64,000 nt of DNA from Opitutaceae bacterium (GCA_028691845.1 JAQUYL010000001.1:124001-188000); one strand, 5' to 3'; numbered from the stretch's first letter, positions 1 through 7,792 are shown. The notes: generated by a model from the sequence alone, not told the origin. A program made the numbers and translations.

Positions 1-617
1 TGCTCAAACCCGGGAAGAACGGCGGGATCGTCGTCAATTGCAACCCGTTCACCTGGGGCCACCGCTACTTGATCGAGACCGCCGCCAGCCAGGTGGATAA
101 TCTCTACCTCTTTGTCGTCCGCGAAGACCGATCGGTGTTCCCGTTCGATATACGTTACCGGTTGGTCCGCGAAGGGGTGAGCGATATTCCAAACGTGATT
201 CTGCTTGATACTTCGAGCTATGCCGTGAGCAGCGCCACCTTCCCCACCTACTTTTTGAAGAAAGACGATTCCGTCGCGCGCATACAGATGGAATTGGATG
301 TCACACTGTTTGCCTCCAGGATTGCTCCTTTTTTTGGCGTCGCGACGCGTTTTGTCGGGACCGAACCTTATTGTGCAATGACCGGCGGCTATAATGACGC
401 CATGAAGCGGATCCTTCCGGTCTACGGCATCAATCTGGTCGAGATAGAAAGAAAACAAGCCGACCATGCTGCGATCAGCGCCTCGCGCGTCAGAGATTTG
501 TTGGCAAACAATGACCTCTCGACACTGGAAAGACTCGTCCCCCCGGTAACCCTGGCCTTTCTACGCACGGCCGAAGCAGGCCTCATCCTAGGCCGGCTTC
601 CCAAACCGCATGCGTAA
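1..617 (+). CDS. citC: [citrate (pro-3S)-lyase] ligase-like nucleotidyltransferase, 5'-truncated by window edge
   Basis: The reading frame is open from the first bases of the window, so the start lies outside. Near the left edge it encodes NPFTWGHRYL, which carries the TxGH-type nucleotide-binding motif of the adenylyltransferase fold in citrate lyase ligase. This enzyme acetylates the prosthetic group of citrate lyase. The C-terminal ISASRVRDLL followed by VPPVTLAFL matches the usual end of the family. About 205 residues are visible, which is the catalytic C-terminal domain; the N-terminal acetyltransferase-like domain would be upstream. The fold and motif are clear. The exact substrate is inferred, because other carrier-lyase ligases share it and no citDEF genes are visible here. 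Bases 618-747 downstream hold no gene that I can see. Confidence 0.65.
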   Translation, partial: LKPGKNGGIVVNCNPFTWGHRYLIETAASQVDNLYLFVVREDRSVFPFDIRYRLVREGVSDIPNVILLDTSSYAVSSATFPTYFLKKDDSVARIQMELDVTLFASRIAPFFGVATRFVGTEPYCAMTGGYNDAMKRILPVYGINLVEIERKQADHAAISASRVRDLLANNDLSTLERLVPPVTLAFLRTAEAGLILGRLPKPHA

Positions 618-747
618 GCCAGCTTGGAACGGCGTCCGCAGAATACAGACGTACGCGCGTTCGCGACACAGGCAGGGATGCCCCTCGAGCTCACCCCCGC
701 GATCCAACAACAAGTGCCACCCCATAGAGAGGGCAACCGCGATGGAG

Positions 748-1121
748 CTAAAACAACTGCGCAGCGCCGCAGAAAACCTGCTCCACTCCCAATGCGGCGG
801 CCGCATGACCGGGATGCTTGGCCGGATTCCATTGTTTCATCGCGGCGAAAATGGGCACGGATGTATGGTACTCGATCCGTTCCTTGAGCTGGTACGACTT
901 CCGTCCGTGATGAACAACAACGTGCCGCGACTGCCGGCGTGAATGTTGGCGCGTGTCTTGTAAAAATTATTATCGGCCATCACGCCGATGTCGTCGCCGT
1001 ATTCGCCAATACAGCCGACGTAGATCGCATTGGGCATGCCGGCAGTATCGACCGTCGCAAACACTGCGGAGCCTTCACGGTTGACCCAGGCGGTACGGAC
1101 AATTTCAGGGAGGGCTTTCAT
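748..1121 (-). pseudogene. Pyridoxamine 5'-phosphate oxidase-like FMN-binding protein, single frameshift
   Basis: The N-terminal half begins MKALPEIVRTAWVNREGS and runs through GMPNAIYVG and ADNNFYKTRANI. This is the small split-barrel FMN-binding family related to pyridoxamine phosphate oxidase, often found in anaerobes. After LLFITDG (about position 903) the frame shifts. The missing half is intact one frame over: KSYQLKERIEYH, then WNPAKHPGHAAAAL, ending in a TAG at 748-750. One base appears to be missing in the GGAAG stretch. The full product would be about 124 residues, normal for the family. Either the gene is decaying or the assembly has an error. It overlaps the start side of the C_GCAxxG_C_C gene by 17 bases, so the two probably form an operon. 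Confidence 0.75.
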
Positions 1122-1467
1122 GAGGAGGGAGGGGAGGGAACACGCCGATGTAGGATCTCGGCAGCGAGAGCGACACACACTCCGTGCATGGGAAATGCAG
1201 ACGATGTTTCAGATCGTGGCAAAGCGTGGAGCCTGCCCTATCGGAAAACTCATCCCGGATTGCTTCAGCGAAGTCAGGCGAACCCTGGCAGGCGGCATAG
1301 AGAGCGCCGCACGCACCTCCAGGCGCACGGCCGCCACCAAATGCCTTGAAATCGGCGACTGCGGCAACGTGCCGCCCGGTAACGGTTTGGTAGGCGTCGA
1401 GAATCGCCTGCGCGCAGTTGAGCCGATCGGGAGGACAATGGAAAACGGAAAGTGCGTGTTGTTTCAT
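1105..1467 (-). CDS. C_GCAxxG_C_C family putative redox protein
   Basis: A 120-residue protein starting MKQHALSVFHCPPDRLNCAQ. The pattern of conserved cysteines is visible in order: LNCAQAIL near residue 20, GGRAPGGACGALYAAC near residues 45-60 (the GCAxxG-like core reads GACGAL), and PCTECV near residue 100. The family is a small presumed metal- or redox-active protein common in anaerobes; its biochemical role is not established. The ATG at 1467 was chosen because residues upstream do not resemble the family. It lies just upstream of, and overlaps, the frameshifted FMN-binding gene on the same strand, which fits a shared redox function. Confidence 0.8.
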   Translation of the reverse strand: MKQHALSVFHCPPDRLNCAQAILDAYQTVTGRHVAAVADFKAFGGGRAPGGACGALYAACQGSPDFAEAIRDEFSDRAGSTLCHDLKHRLHFPCTECVSLSLPRSYIGVFPPLPPHESPP

Positions 1468-1621
1468 AAGAAAGCAAGGACACGGCTGCCGGCGCATTCC
1501 ACAATGATTTCCGTACGGCCTGCATCGACAGGCTGGACGGAGTGGCCCCAGTCACAGTGTGCCCGCTGCGGATCGCCCCAATGGGCGTGAAAAACACGGA
1601 AAACCTGAGATGGAAAAACTT

Positions 1622-2053
1622 TCATGTCATGAACTTGGCGCGGGCGGTGGCGCAGATCGCGTCCTGCTGACGGACCGCCGCCTCCAGGCAGTAGAGCGGT
1701 CCGTAATGCTCGCGCAACCGGGCGGCAACCGTCACCGGCTCGCCTAGGCGCACCGGGTGGCGGTAGCGCACCCGCAACTCGGCTGTCATCGCGACGATGC
1801 CTCGCGCAAACAACGCATGCACCATGGCGCTGTCCAGCAACGTCGCAATCAGCCCGCCATGAAGGATGCCCTCGTAGCTCCGGTAAGTCTCCGGACAACT
1901 CCAATCAGCCGTGACGCCGCCGTCGAATCCCACGCGGAAGAGCAGGCCGAGACCACTCCCGGCCTCCTCTCCGCACGCAAAACAATGCGAATGCGTCCGC
2001 TGGTGGGTGCTCTGCCGCCGTTCCTCAGTGGGCGCAATGGCAGCTTCCGTCAT
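1622..2053 (-). CDS. PaaI-family hotdog-fold thioesterase
   Basis: A 143-residue single hotdog domain. HSHCFACG near residue 20 and GILHGGLIATLLDSAM near residues 65-80 are the signature of PaaI/YbgC-like acyl-CoA thioesterases. In these, the helix after the HGG turn carries the acidic catalytic residue (here LLD). TAELRVRYRHPV is the usual central strand. The start MTEAAIAP (ATG at 2053) gives a normal family length. It overlaps the NifX-like gene by 29 bases on the same strand, so translation may be coupled. The acyl substrate cannot be told from the sequence. Confidence 0.85.
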   Translation of the reverse strand: MTEAAIAPTEERRQSTHQRTHSHCFACGEEAGSGLGLLFRVGFDGGVTADWSCPETYRSYEGILHGGLIATLLDSAMVHALFARGIVAMTAELRVRYRHPVRLGEPVTVAARLREHYGPLYCLEAAVRQQDAICATARAKFMT

Positions 2054-2414
2054 GGTGGTGGCCCCCCTGCCCCGATCCATCGCAGGCGTTTTCTCCACGC
2101 ACCAGACCGCCGCTGAGCCAAGCAGCCACAACTTCATCGGGAGTCCCGCTAGCCGCGCCGGCGATCACGTCCACGCCGTGTTCGGCCATCCGGTGTCGCG
2201 CTCCGGTGCCGATGCCGCCCGCGAGCAGCAGGGTAACCCCGGCGGCCCGCAGCAAGGGAGACCAGTTGCACGGTTCGGAGCCGGAGGGGGCAAGGATCGT
2301 CCGGCGACGCACGACGCGCTGCTCGGGATCGACCTCAAAAACGGCTAACTTCGACGATCCGCCGTAGTGGGCAGAGAATTCGTCGGTGGCGGTGAGCGGG
2401 ATGGCGATCTTCAT
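2025..2414 (-). CDS. NifB/NifX-family iron-molybdenum cofactor-binding-like protein
   Basis: A 129-residue protein beginning MKIAIPLTATDEFSAHYGGSS, the usual opening of stand-alone dinitrogenase cofactor-binding (NifX/NifY-like) domains. LLLAGGIGTGAR and HGVDVIAGA follow, as in the family. The tail is rich in His and Cys (GGHHHDGSCHCAH), which suggests metal binding. No nitrogenase genes are visible, so this is the general anaerobe type rather than evidence of nitrogen fixation. It is divergent from the DUF134 regulator at 2617. That pairing, NifX-like plus DUF134, is common in sulfate reducers and other anaerobes. Confidence 0.85.
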   Translation of the reverse strand: MKIAIPLTATDEFSAHYGGSSKLAVFEVDPEQRVVRRRTILAPSGSEPCNWSPLLRAAGVTLLLAGGIGTGARHRMAEHGVDVIAGAASGTPDEVVAAWLSGGLVRGENACDGSGQGGHHHDGSCHCAH

Positions 2415-2616
2415 AGGAAAGGAGCGTGAGCGGCTAGGCGGGGGCGGCAATTGAAGGTCTTGCCCCGCGCGCAGACGGCTCGATGGAAAATAAGCATATG
2501 CTCATAACCAGTGCCGGCAAGCACCTTTTCGCCCGTGGTTCCTGTGCGGGCGAAGGAGGTGAAGCTGGCTTGCGGTACGCACGGCCGGCTGATTGATTAC
2601 AGAAAACTTGTCGTTT

Positions 2617-2985
2617 ATGCCCCGTCCGCCTTGCCCTCGTCGCATCTCCCATCGCCCGCCCGCCGACTATTTCAAGCCCGCCGGCATCCCTCTCTACGAC
2701 CTGCAGGAGATCGAGCTGGCAGCCGACGAACTCGAGGCCGTCCGCCTGGCCGATGACGCCGATCTCTACAACACCGAAGCCGCCATACGCATGGGCGTCT
2801 CGCGGCAAACCTTCGACCGCATAGTTGGGCGCGCCCGGCGCAAAATTGCCGCCGCACTGGTTCACGGCCATGCTTTGCGGATCCTGCGCCCGGCCGGCAG
2901 CCGTGCCGCGGCGGGCGACAACCCTGGCAGGAAGCGGCGGGCAGGCAGAAACGAAGCGGGCGCCGGAAAACCCGGCGCCCGGTGA
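2617..2985 (+). CDS. DUF134 family putative DNA-binding protein
   Basis: A 122-residue protein starting MPRPPCPRRISHRPP. It contains FKPAGIPLYDLQEIELAADELEAVRLAD and the helix-turn-helix segment AAIRMGVSRQTFDRIVGRAR near residues 60-80, which together define DUF134. The family is believed to regulate neighbouring metal or redox genes. The C-terminal 25 residues are basic and low in complexity. The first ATG that gives the canonical N-terminus is at 2617. Because it is divergent from the NifX-like and thioesterase genes, it is their likely regulator, which is inference from context. Confidence 0.85.
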   Translation: MPRPPCPRRISHRPPADYFKPAGIPLYDLQEIELAADELEAVRLADDADLYNTEAAIRMGVSRQTFDRIVGRARRKIAAALVHGHALRILRPAGSRAAAGDNPGRKRRAGRNEAGAGKPGAR

Positions 2986-3010
2986 TGTCTTCAATCGCGT
3001 TGCTCGCGCA

Positions 3011-3877
3011 TCAGCCCTGCGGCTGGCCGCGGATGACCTCGATCAACCCGTAGGGTTTGGCGAAACCGTTGTTCTGGGCGATCTCCCTCAGGGTGAGCTG
3101 CTCCCCGGCCTTGTAGCCTTTTGCCGCCAGTCTCGCGATCGCGTCGGCAACCGGGATTCCCTCGTCAGAGCAATACTGCGCAAGCGTCTTCCAGCCTGGC
3201 CCGCCGCCGGCCTCGCCGGTTGGCTGGTGCGCCGTGTTGCCGTCGGCAGCCGTCCGGGCTGCCGTCAGGATGATGGCATAGAGCTCCTGCGCAGACTTGT
3301 TGGCGTTGCCGGCGATCTCCTGCACCACGGTCCCGGCAGTAAAACCTGTGATGCCACTGGCCTCGAGCCGTTCGGTCGCCAGGGCCAGCGTCACCCCGCC
3401 CTTTTCGGCGAGTTCCTGCAGGGTGAGCAATTCGGCATGCGGAATTGGAGCGCGGTCCGCCGGTTGCTCCCAGCTTTCCTTGAAGCCCTCGTTCCACGCC
3501 AGCAGCGTCGAAAACGGCGGCACCTGCGCCAGCGTGCCGGCCGCGATCACCGCGCTCAGCGCCGCCGCCGCCATCCACTCCCTCCGGAAACCGACCTGCC
3601 GGGTCAGCCGGTCCTTGAAGTAGCTTACCAGCGGCCGCCAATTGTAGAACAGGTGGAACGCCACCATGACGAGAAACGCGCTGCTGAACCAGATGTGCAG
3701 GCCGGTCCATTGGGTCTTGCTCAGGCCGAGGAGCGTCCAGCCGGTCCAGTTGGCCACGCGCCCGGGAGGCGAGAGGAAGAGCATGATGCCGCTGACGAGC
3801 AGCATGGTGAACGCAAAAGCGACCAGTGCCGTGGTGAGCGCGCGCCATTGGAAACTGGAGGAAGAGGAACCATTCAT
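3011..3877 (-). CDS. DUF4405 membrane protein with C-terminal helical repeats
   Basis: A 288-residue protein. Residues 10-110 hold three or four hydrophobic helices with histidines in GLHIWFSS and VAFHLFYNWRP, the arrangement of DUF4405 and cytochrome-b-like membrane domains in which histidines may ligate haem. The second half contains two related helical units, TLQELAEKGGVTLALATERL and TLAQYCSDEGIPVADAIARL, each followed by a TLREIA- or TVVQEIA-like segment. This tail accompanies DUF4405 in several anaerobes. The start MNGSSSSSFQ at 3877 lies 43 bases after the DUF2202 gene, so the two are probably co-transcribed. A redox or electron-transfer role is inferred. Confidence 0.75.
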   Translation of the reverse strand: MNGSSSSSFQWRALTTALVAFAFTMLLVSGIMLFLSPPGRVANWTGWTLLGLSKTQWTGLHIWFSSAFLVMVAFHLFYNWRPLVSYFKDRLTRQVGFRREWMAAAALSAVIAAGTLAQVPPFSTLLAWNEGFKESWEQPADRAPIPHAELLTLQELAEKGGVTLALATERLEASGITGFTAGTVVQEIAGNANKSAQELYAIILTAARTAADGNTAHQPTGEAGGGPGWKTLAQYCSDEGIPVADAIARLAAKGYKAGEQLTLREIAQNNGFAKPYGLIEVIRGQPQG

Positions 3878-3920
3878 TGCAGGAGCCTCAGGTGGAGTAA
3901 CTGGGGTTGAAGGTGGTGAT

Positions 3921-4646
3921 TCAGTTGCCGCAGCGATATCCGCGACCACCCATGCCGCAGCGCCTGGGCGCCGCCTGAGCCAGCCTGGCAAGCTCATCCG
4001 CGCCCAGCACCTGCGCCTCGTAGGTGACGCCGCGGGCGGCGAGAGAACGCACGAAGGCGCTGAGGTGGCGGCTGGACGCGTTTTCAAGCGACTTCACCAC
4101 CTGCTGCAAGTCCACGCTGTCGGTCGTGGCCGCCAGCGTCCGCAGGTCGGCAATGTCCTGCTCCTCGACAAAGGCCCCGACGCGCAGCGCACTGTCCGCC
4201 GATTCGAGTCCGAGATTGAGCAACGAGTCGTAGCGCTTCTGCACCTCGCCTGAGGCGAACGTGCCTGCCACCGCCTCGGGCACGACCAAGCCTGCGCGGT
4301 TTGCAAGATTCTTCAATACCGTCTCGTGACGCGTCTCGGCACGTTGAACATGCCGGAAGGGGCGCAGGTCCCACTTGGCCCCGAAAGCCGCGTAGAGTTC
4401 GCCTGCCATGCGCTCCTCGTCGATCTGGAAAAGCAGCGCTTTTCGAGCCTCATCGCCCAGCTCGATGGGCGTGGTGGCCGCGCCCAGACCCGGGCACGCC
4501 TGGTTGCACTGGCCGGCGGCACAAGGCTGGTTGGGACACATGCGTTTGCCGGGACCGGCGACGATGTTGCAGTTGGCCGGACCATTGGCAGCGAGGGCGC
4601 TGACCGCGCCTGCGAGAAACAGGATGAAGACAGTGAGTTTTTTCAT
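3921..4646 (-). CDS. Secreted DUF2202 ferritin-like protein, Cys-rich N-terminus
   Basis: A 241-residue protein with a clear signal peptide (MKKLTVFILFLAGAVSALA). Residues 25-55 contain five cysteines (CNIVAGPGKRMC, CAAGQCNQAC). The DUF2202 domain follows from about residue 60: EERMAGELYAAFGAKW, HVQRAETRHETVL and FVEEQDIADLR supply the Glu and His residues typical of a ferritin-like di-iron four-helix bundle. The extreme C-terminus adds two more cysteines (RRCGMGGRGYRCGN). It acts outside the cytoplasm. It is preceded by a 29-nt motif (4667-4695) also present ahead of the ECF sigma factor gene, so it may belong to that regulon. Confidence 0.85.
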   Translation of the reverse strand: MKKLTVFILFLAGAVSALAANGPANCNIVAGPGKRMCPNQPCAAGQCNQACPGLGAATTPIELGDEARKALLFQIDEERMAGELYAAFGAKWDLRPFRHVQRAETRHETVLKNLANRAGLVVPEAVAGTFASGEVQKRYDSLLNLGLESADSALRVGAFVEEQDIADLRTLAATTDSVDLQQVVKSLENASSRHLSAFVRSLAARGVTYEAQVLGADELARLAQAAPRRCGMGGRGYRCGN

Positions 4647-4666
4647 GGTTGGGAAGGTTCTTCCTC

Positions 4667-4695
4667 ATCAAACCCCGCCGCCGGGCGTTTATTAC
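4667..4695 (-). promoter_or_regulatory. Putative ECF-type promoter of the DUF2202-DUF4405 operon
   Basis: On the minus strand the sequence reads GTAATAAAC, then ten bases, then GGGGTTTGAT, ending 21 bases before the DUF2202 start codon. The same layout with identical outer blocks lies before the ECF sigma factor gene (12212-12240). The GTAAT and GTT elements are separated by 17 bases, close to the spacing of ECF sigma promoters. The promoter assignment is inference from this sharing. Confidence 0.55.
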
Positions 4696-4751
4696 ACGAT
4701 AATGACAACAAGCGTGATCGCGGGTCTTTTTCCCAAAATTCTCGGACCGGT

Positions 4752-4780
4752 GTAATGTCGCCGCCCGTCCGGGGTTGAAC
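4752..4780 (+). promoter_or_regulatory. Putative ECF-type promoter of the Gly-rich secreted protein gene
   Basis: On the plus strand GTAATGTCG, ten bases and GGGGTTGAAC form the same 29-nt layout as the motifs at 4667-4695 and 12212-12240. It ends 23 bases before the ATG at 4804. The GTAAT and GGGGTT cores are conserved while the flanks diverge. Confidence 0.45.
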
Positions 4781-4803
4781 CTCCACGAATACAATAACCT
4801 CCT

Positions 4804-5124
4804 ATGAAAACAAAATTCACCCTCCTCTCCCTGATCATCAGCGCAAGTCTTCTGACGAGCGCTACCGCCTTTGCACGTGGTGGCGGCGGTGGTGGAGCCG
4901 GCGGCGGCTCTCGCGGCGGTGGCGCCGGCAGCGCTTACCGCGGCAGTGGCGCACCCAGCGCTCCCGCGCGGGATGGATCAGGAAAAACCATGCACAATCG
5001 CGGCAACCCCAACTCCAATGGCACCCCTGCCAAGGACGGCTCAGGCAAGGCGACCGCGCCCGGCCAGGGAGCTAAGGATGGCACCGGCAACAACGCGAAT
5101 TGTCCGAATCCGCCCACCAGCTGA
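4804..5124 (+). CDS. Small secreted Gly-rich protein, function unknown
   Basis: A 106-residue protein with a signal peptide ending near residue 25 (SLLTSATAFA). A run rich in Gly, Arg and Ser follows, and then two copies of a short DGSGK repeat (RDGSGKTM and KDGSGKAT) with a degenerate third (KDGTGNN). Two of the repeats alternate with Asn-rich linkers. No known domain is recognised. It is divergent from the ferritin-like DUF2202 gene and carries a similar promoter-like motif, so the two may be co-regulated. A perfect intrinsic terminator follows at 5152-5181. The composition suggests a disordered extracellular or envelope peptide. Confidence 0.7.
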   Translation: MKTKFTLLSLIISASLLTSATAFARGGGGGGAGGGSRGGGAGSAYRGSGAPSAPARDGSGKTMHNRGNPNSNGTPAKDGSGKATAPGQGAKDGTGNNANCPNPPTS

Positions 5125-5151
5125 GCATCCCCCCGCAATCTGTCCCTTCCC

Positions 5152-5181
5152 AAAGCCGGCTTGCCGCCGGCTTTTTCTTTT
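5152..5181 (+). terminator. Intrinsic terminator after the Gly-rich protein gene
   Basis: AAAGCCGGC and GCCGGCTTT form a perfect 9-bp stem around a 5-nt loop (TTGCC), followed by TTCTTTT. It lies 28 bases after the stop codon. Confidence 0.85.
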
Positions 5182-5320
5182 TGCGCGGGGAGCCTTGCCC
5201 CGAACCGGAACGCGCTGGCGGTCCGGCCCGGCATGCGGGTCTCCGGACGGTTGACGCGGCGGGAGCGTGACCGCCAGCGCTCGCCATGCCTCGCCTTTCT
5301 TCTCAACCTGACCGTGTCCT

Positions 5321-6295
5321 ATGAAAAGCCGACGCCTCCTGTTTGGGGCACTTCTTCTCGCCGCCATGCTTGCGTCCCGCGGGCGTGCGGAACCGTGGAC
5401 CCTCACCTTGCGCGTCGAAAACGACATGCCGGCCAACTCCGACCGCTATTATTCCAACGGTCTTTCCGCAACGTTCGCCCAGTGCATCCCCGAAGACAAA
5501 TTCCGGTGGCCCGGTCTGCTGCCCGCCGTCGGCTTGGATAATCCCGGGCGGCTCTCTCGCGGTTTCACTGTCGGCCAGGTGATGGTGACTCCCACCGACA
5601 TCCGTTTGCTCGTCCCTGACCCCCGCGACCGCCCCTATTCAGGCCTGCTGTTTGCCGGCATCGTCTGGCAGCGGTTCGGTGAACGGCATCTCACGGCATT
5701 CAAGCTCATCACCGGCATGGTCGGCCCGGCCTCGCTCGCCGAACAGACCCAGCGTGCGTGGCACCGGGCCATCGACGTCGAACTGCCGCGCGGCTGGGAG
5801 TATCAACTTCGCAACGAACCGATCCTCAACCTGGTCTGGGAGCGGCGTTGGCGCATCTGCCAAAGGGGCGAAGCCGGCGGCTGGGGCGGCGACGCGCTGC
5901 TTATTGGTGGCGGCATGCTTGGCAATGTGTTGACCCAGGCCTATGCGCAGCTGCAAGTGCGGGCGGGTTGGCGCGTGCCGCATGACTATGGGACCTCTTT
6001 GATCCGGGGGATCGGGGCCACCCCGCCCGCCCGCGACCTCGCCCCGTGGGGCCTGCATGGATTTGCCGGCATCGGCGGCCTCGGCGTCGCTCGCAACCTG
6101 ACGCTTGATGGGAATACGTTTCGGGACAGCCCGAGTGTTTCCAAATTCCCCTGGGTTCCGGCCGCCGAGGCCGGCCTTGTGTGGCGCGCCCGCGCCTGGC
6201 AGGTGACCGCCTCCTGGGTTGCCTGGGGCCGTGAGTTCGCCGGGCAGATGCGGCACTCCGAATTCGGCACGCTGGCGATCTCGATCATTCACTGA
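5321..6295 (+). CDS. LpxR-like outer-membrane lipid A deacylase family protein
   Basis: A 324-residue protein with a signal peptide (MKSRRLLFGALLLAAMLASRGRA). Family landmarks are visible in order: ENDMPANSDRYYSNGLSATF near residues 34-53, MVTPTDIR, DRPYSGLLFAG near residue 105, and GMVGPASLAEQTQRAWHRAI near residues 135-155. In LpxR these surround the active site of a 12-stranded barrel that removes the 3'-acyloxyacyl chain of lipid A. The protein is a typical full-length member. The start has CCTATG with no purine-rich ribosome site, as for many genes here. Activity on lipid A is inferred from the family. Confidence 0.85.
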   Translation: MKSRRLLFGALLLAAMLASRGRAEPWTLTLRVENDMPANSDRYYSNGLSATFAQCIPEDKFRWPGLLPAVGLDNPGRLSRGFTVGQVMVTPTDIRLLVPDPRDRPYSGLLFAGIVWQRFGERHLTAFKLITGMVGPASLAEQTQRAWHRAIDVELPRGWEYQLRNEPILNLVWERRWRICQRGEAGGWGGDALLIGGGMLGNVLTQAYAQLQVRAGWRVPHDYGTSLIRGIGATPPARDLAPWGLHGFAGIGGLGVARNLTLDGNTFRDSPSVSKFPWVPAAEAGLVWRARAWQVTASWVAWGREFAGQMRHSEFGTLAISIIH

Positions 6296-6436
6296 ATCGA
6301 TCCCGGGCATGTCTCCAGGCGGGCCTCAACGTCATTTTGAAACAGCTTCGCGCTCCCGCGAAGCCTTCCCCCATGGAAACCGCGCCTCGCCGGCCGGGGG
6401 TCGTTCGGGCCTGTCTCCAATCAATGACGTCCAACC

Positions 6437-7336
6437 TCAGCCGAACGTGAGTTTTTGCGCCTTTTCCGTGACCAGGGAGACAAGCGGGTGCGTGATCTTG
6501 CGTTCGGCGGTAATCGCATAGAACTCGTCGCGGCACCGGTCGGTCGCCCCAATGACCCGCAATCCGTAACGGGATACCGCCTCCCTTACCACCACCGTCG
6601 GGATCGGCACGAATCCCTCGCCGTTTGCCGCCATCACCTTCATCAGGGCGGCATCCTCAAACTCCGCGATCACCCGCGGCTCGATCCTGAGGGAACGAAA
6701 CCAGTTCTCCAGCGACCGCCGCAAGGCCGTGTTCTCCGCCGGCAGCAGCGCCGCGGCGTGATGGAGCGAATGGGGAAACCCGCGGCGCAAAACTGCGGCC
6801 AGCGTTTTCGTCGCGCAAAAGGTCACCCCGGATTTTCCCAGCAGATGGTTGAAGACGCGGATCTTCGCGGAACTGGGCGCCGGCTCGTCAGCCAGGACAA
6901 TGTCCAGCCGGTGGGCGGCCAGCTGTGCCAGGAGGTCCTCCAACTTGCCCTCGCGGCAGATGACATGCACCGACTCCGGCCGCGCCAGCACGGGTTTCAG
7001 GATTTCGTGGGTTATGAGCTTGGGAAATGAATCCGCCACGCCCACGTAAAGCCGCACCGTCCGCGCCGTCGGGCGTTGCTTGACCGCGCTGACCAGCTCG
7101 CGGCCCAGCGAAAAGATCTCCTCCGCATACCGGAAGGCGATTTGCCCCGCGTCGGTCAGCACCTTTGTCCGCCCGCTGCGCCGGAGCAACTTCTCGCCCA
7201 GCGCCTCCTCCAGTTCGCGGACCTGCGCCGAGATGGACGGCTGGGACACATGCAACTTCTCCGCCGCCCGACTCAGACTTCCCTCCCGGGCGACCGTCCA
7301 GAAATACCGCAAATGATGGTAGTTCAACCATTCCAT
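6437..7336 (-). CDS. LysR-type regulator, NhaR-like
   Basis: A 299-residue LysR-family regulator. The winged helix-turn-helix covers residues 1-60 (MEWLNYHHLRYFWTVAREGS, then AAEKLHVSQPSISAQVRELE). The opening and the segment AEEIFSLGREL are characteristic of the NhaR subgroup, whose E. coli member senses sodium and alkaline pH. Residues 90-290 form the effector-binding domain. It is divergent from the hpf gene, with a perfect LysR-style palindrome between them at 7349-7363. It probably controls itself and the hpf-protease-terC-tspO run; the inducer cannot be read from the sequence. Confidence 0.88.
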   Translation of the reverse strand: MEWLNYHHLRYFWTVAREGSLSRAAEKLHVSQPSISAQVRELEEALGEKLLRRSGRTKVLTDAGQIAFRYAEEIFSLGRELVSAVKQRPTARTVRLYVGVADSFPKLITHEILKPVLARPESVHVICREGKLEDLLAQLAAHRLDIVLADEPAPSSAKIRVFNHLLGKSGVTFCATKTLAAVLRRGFPHSLHHAAALLPAENTALRRSLENWFRSLRIEPRVIAEFEDAALMKVMAANGEGFVPIPTVVVREAVSRYGLRVIGATDRCRDEFYAITAERKITHPLVSLVTEKAQKLTFG

Positions 7337-7348
7337 GGTGAAAAGATA

Positions 7349-7363
7349 TTAGGATTATCCTAA
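7349..7363. promoter_or_regulatory. Putative LysR operator between nhaR-like gene and hpf
   Basis: TTAGGAT and its exact inverse ATCCTAA flank a single central base, giving a 15-bp palindrome of the T-N11-A form used by LysR regulators. It lies 13 bases upstream of the regulator's start codon and about 80 bases upstream of hpf. It stands in an AT-rich island in GC-rich surroundings. Assignment to this regulator is by position. Confidence 0.6.
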
Positions 7364-7441
7364 GTGTTAATTCAAAAATGTGTATTAGTCGAATCGGTCA
7401 GGTCGCGGTAGAGTGACGCTGTCCAAACCCCCTGCCCTTCA

Positions 7442-7792
7442 ATGAAACTCCATCTCCAACACATCAATCTCCGCTCGACCGACCGCCTCGACCGCTCGAT
7501 CGAGGAAGCTCTGTTCGCCCTCCTGCCGCTGGTGCGGATCGAGGAGGCCCGCGTCCGACTGGAATACCGCGCCGGGACCAGCCCGGCTTACCGCGCGAGC
7601 GCCCATCTCGTCGTGCCGGGGCCCGACCTCCACGTGGAGGCCGTCGACCACACGGTCCGCACCGCTTTTGCCAAGGTGCTTGCCGGGCTCCGGGCGCAGG
7701 CGGCGGAACGGGCAGCGCGCCGCCTGCCCCGGCCCCGAGGACCGGGCCGGCGTCACTTCGGCGCCGCCGCTGGAATGGCCGCGCGCGCCTGA
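7442..7792 (+). CDS. hpf: HPF/RaiA-family ribosome hibernation factor, short form
   Basis: A 116-residue protein beginning MKLHLQHINLRSTDRLDRSIEEAL. It has the beta-alpha-beta-beta-beta-alpha layout of the sigma-54 modulation/YfiA family that binds the 30S decoding region in stationary phase. RVRLEYRAGTSPAYRASAHLVVPGPDLHVEA is the central sheet and VDHTVRTAFAKVLAGLRAQ the second helix. The C-terminal 25 residues are Arg/Pro/Gly-rich and unlike the core. It lacks the dimerisation domain of long HPF. It is first in a same-strand run with an M50 protease, TerC and TspO, facing an NhaR-like regulator. Confidence 0.8.
   Translation: MKLHLQHINLRSTDRLDRSIEEALFALLPLVRIEEARVRLEYRAGTSPAYRASAHLVVPGPDLHVEAVDHTVRTAFAKVLAGLRAQAAERAARRLPRPRGPGRRHFGAAAGMAARA

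Noticed and set aside
2825..3910. A 361-codon open frame on the plus strand
   Set aside because: It is antisense to the DUF4405 gene and overlaps the DUF134 gene; no motif supports it.
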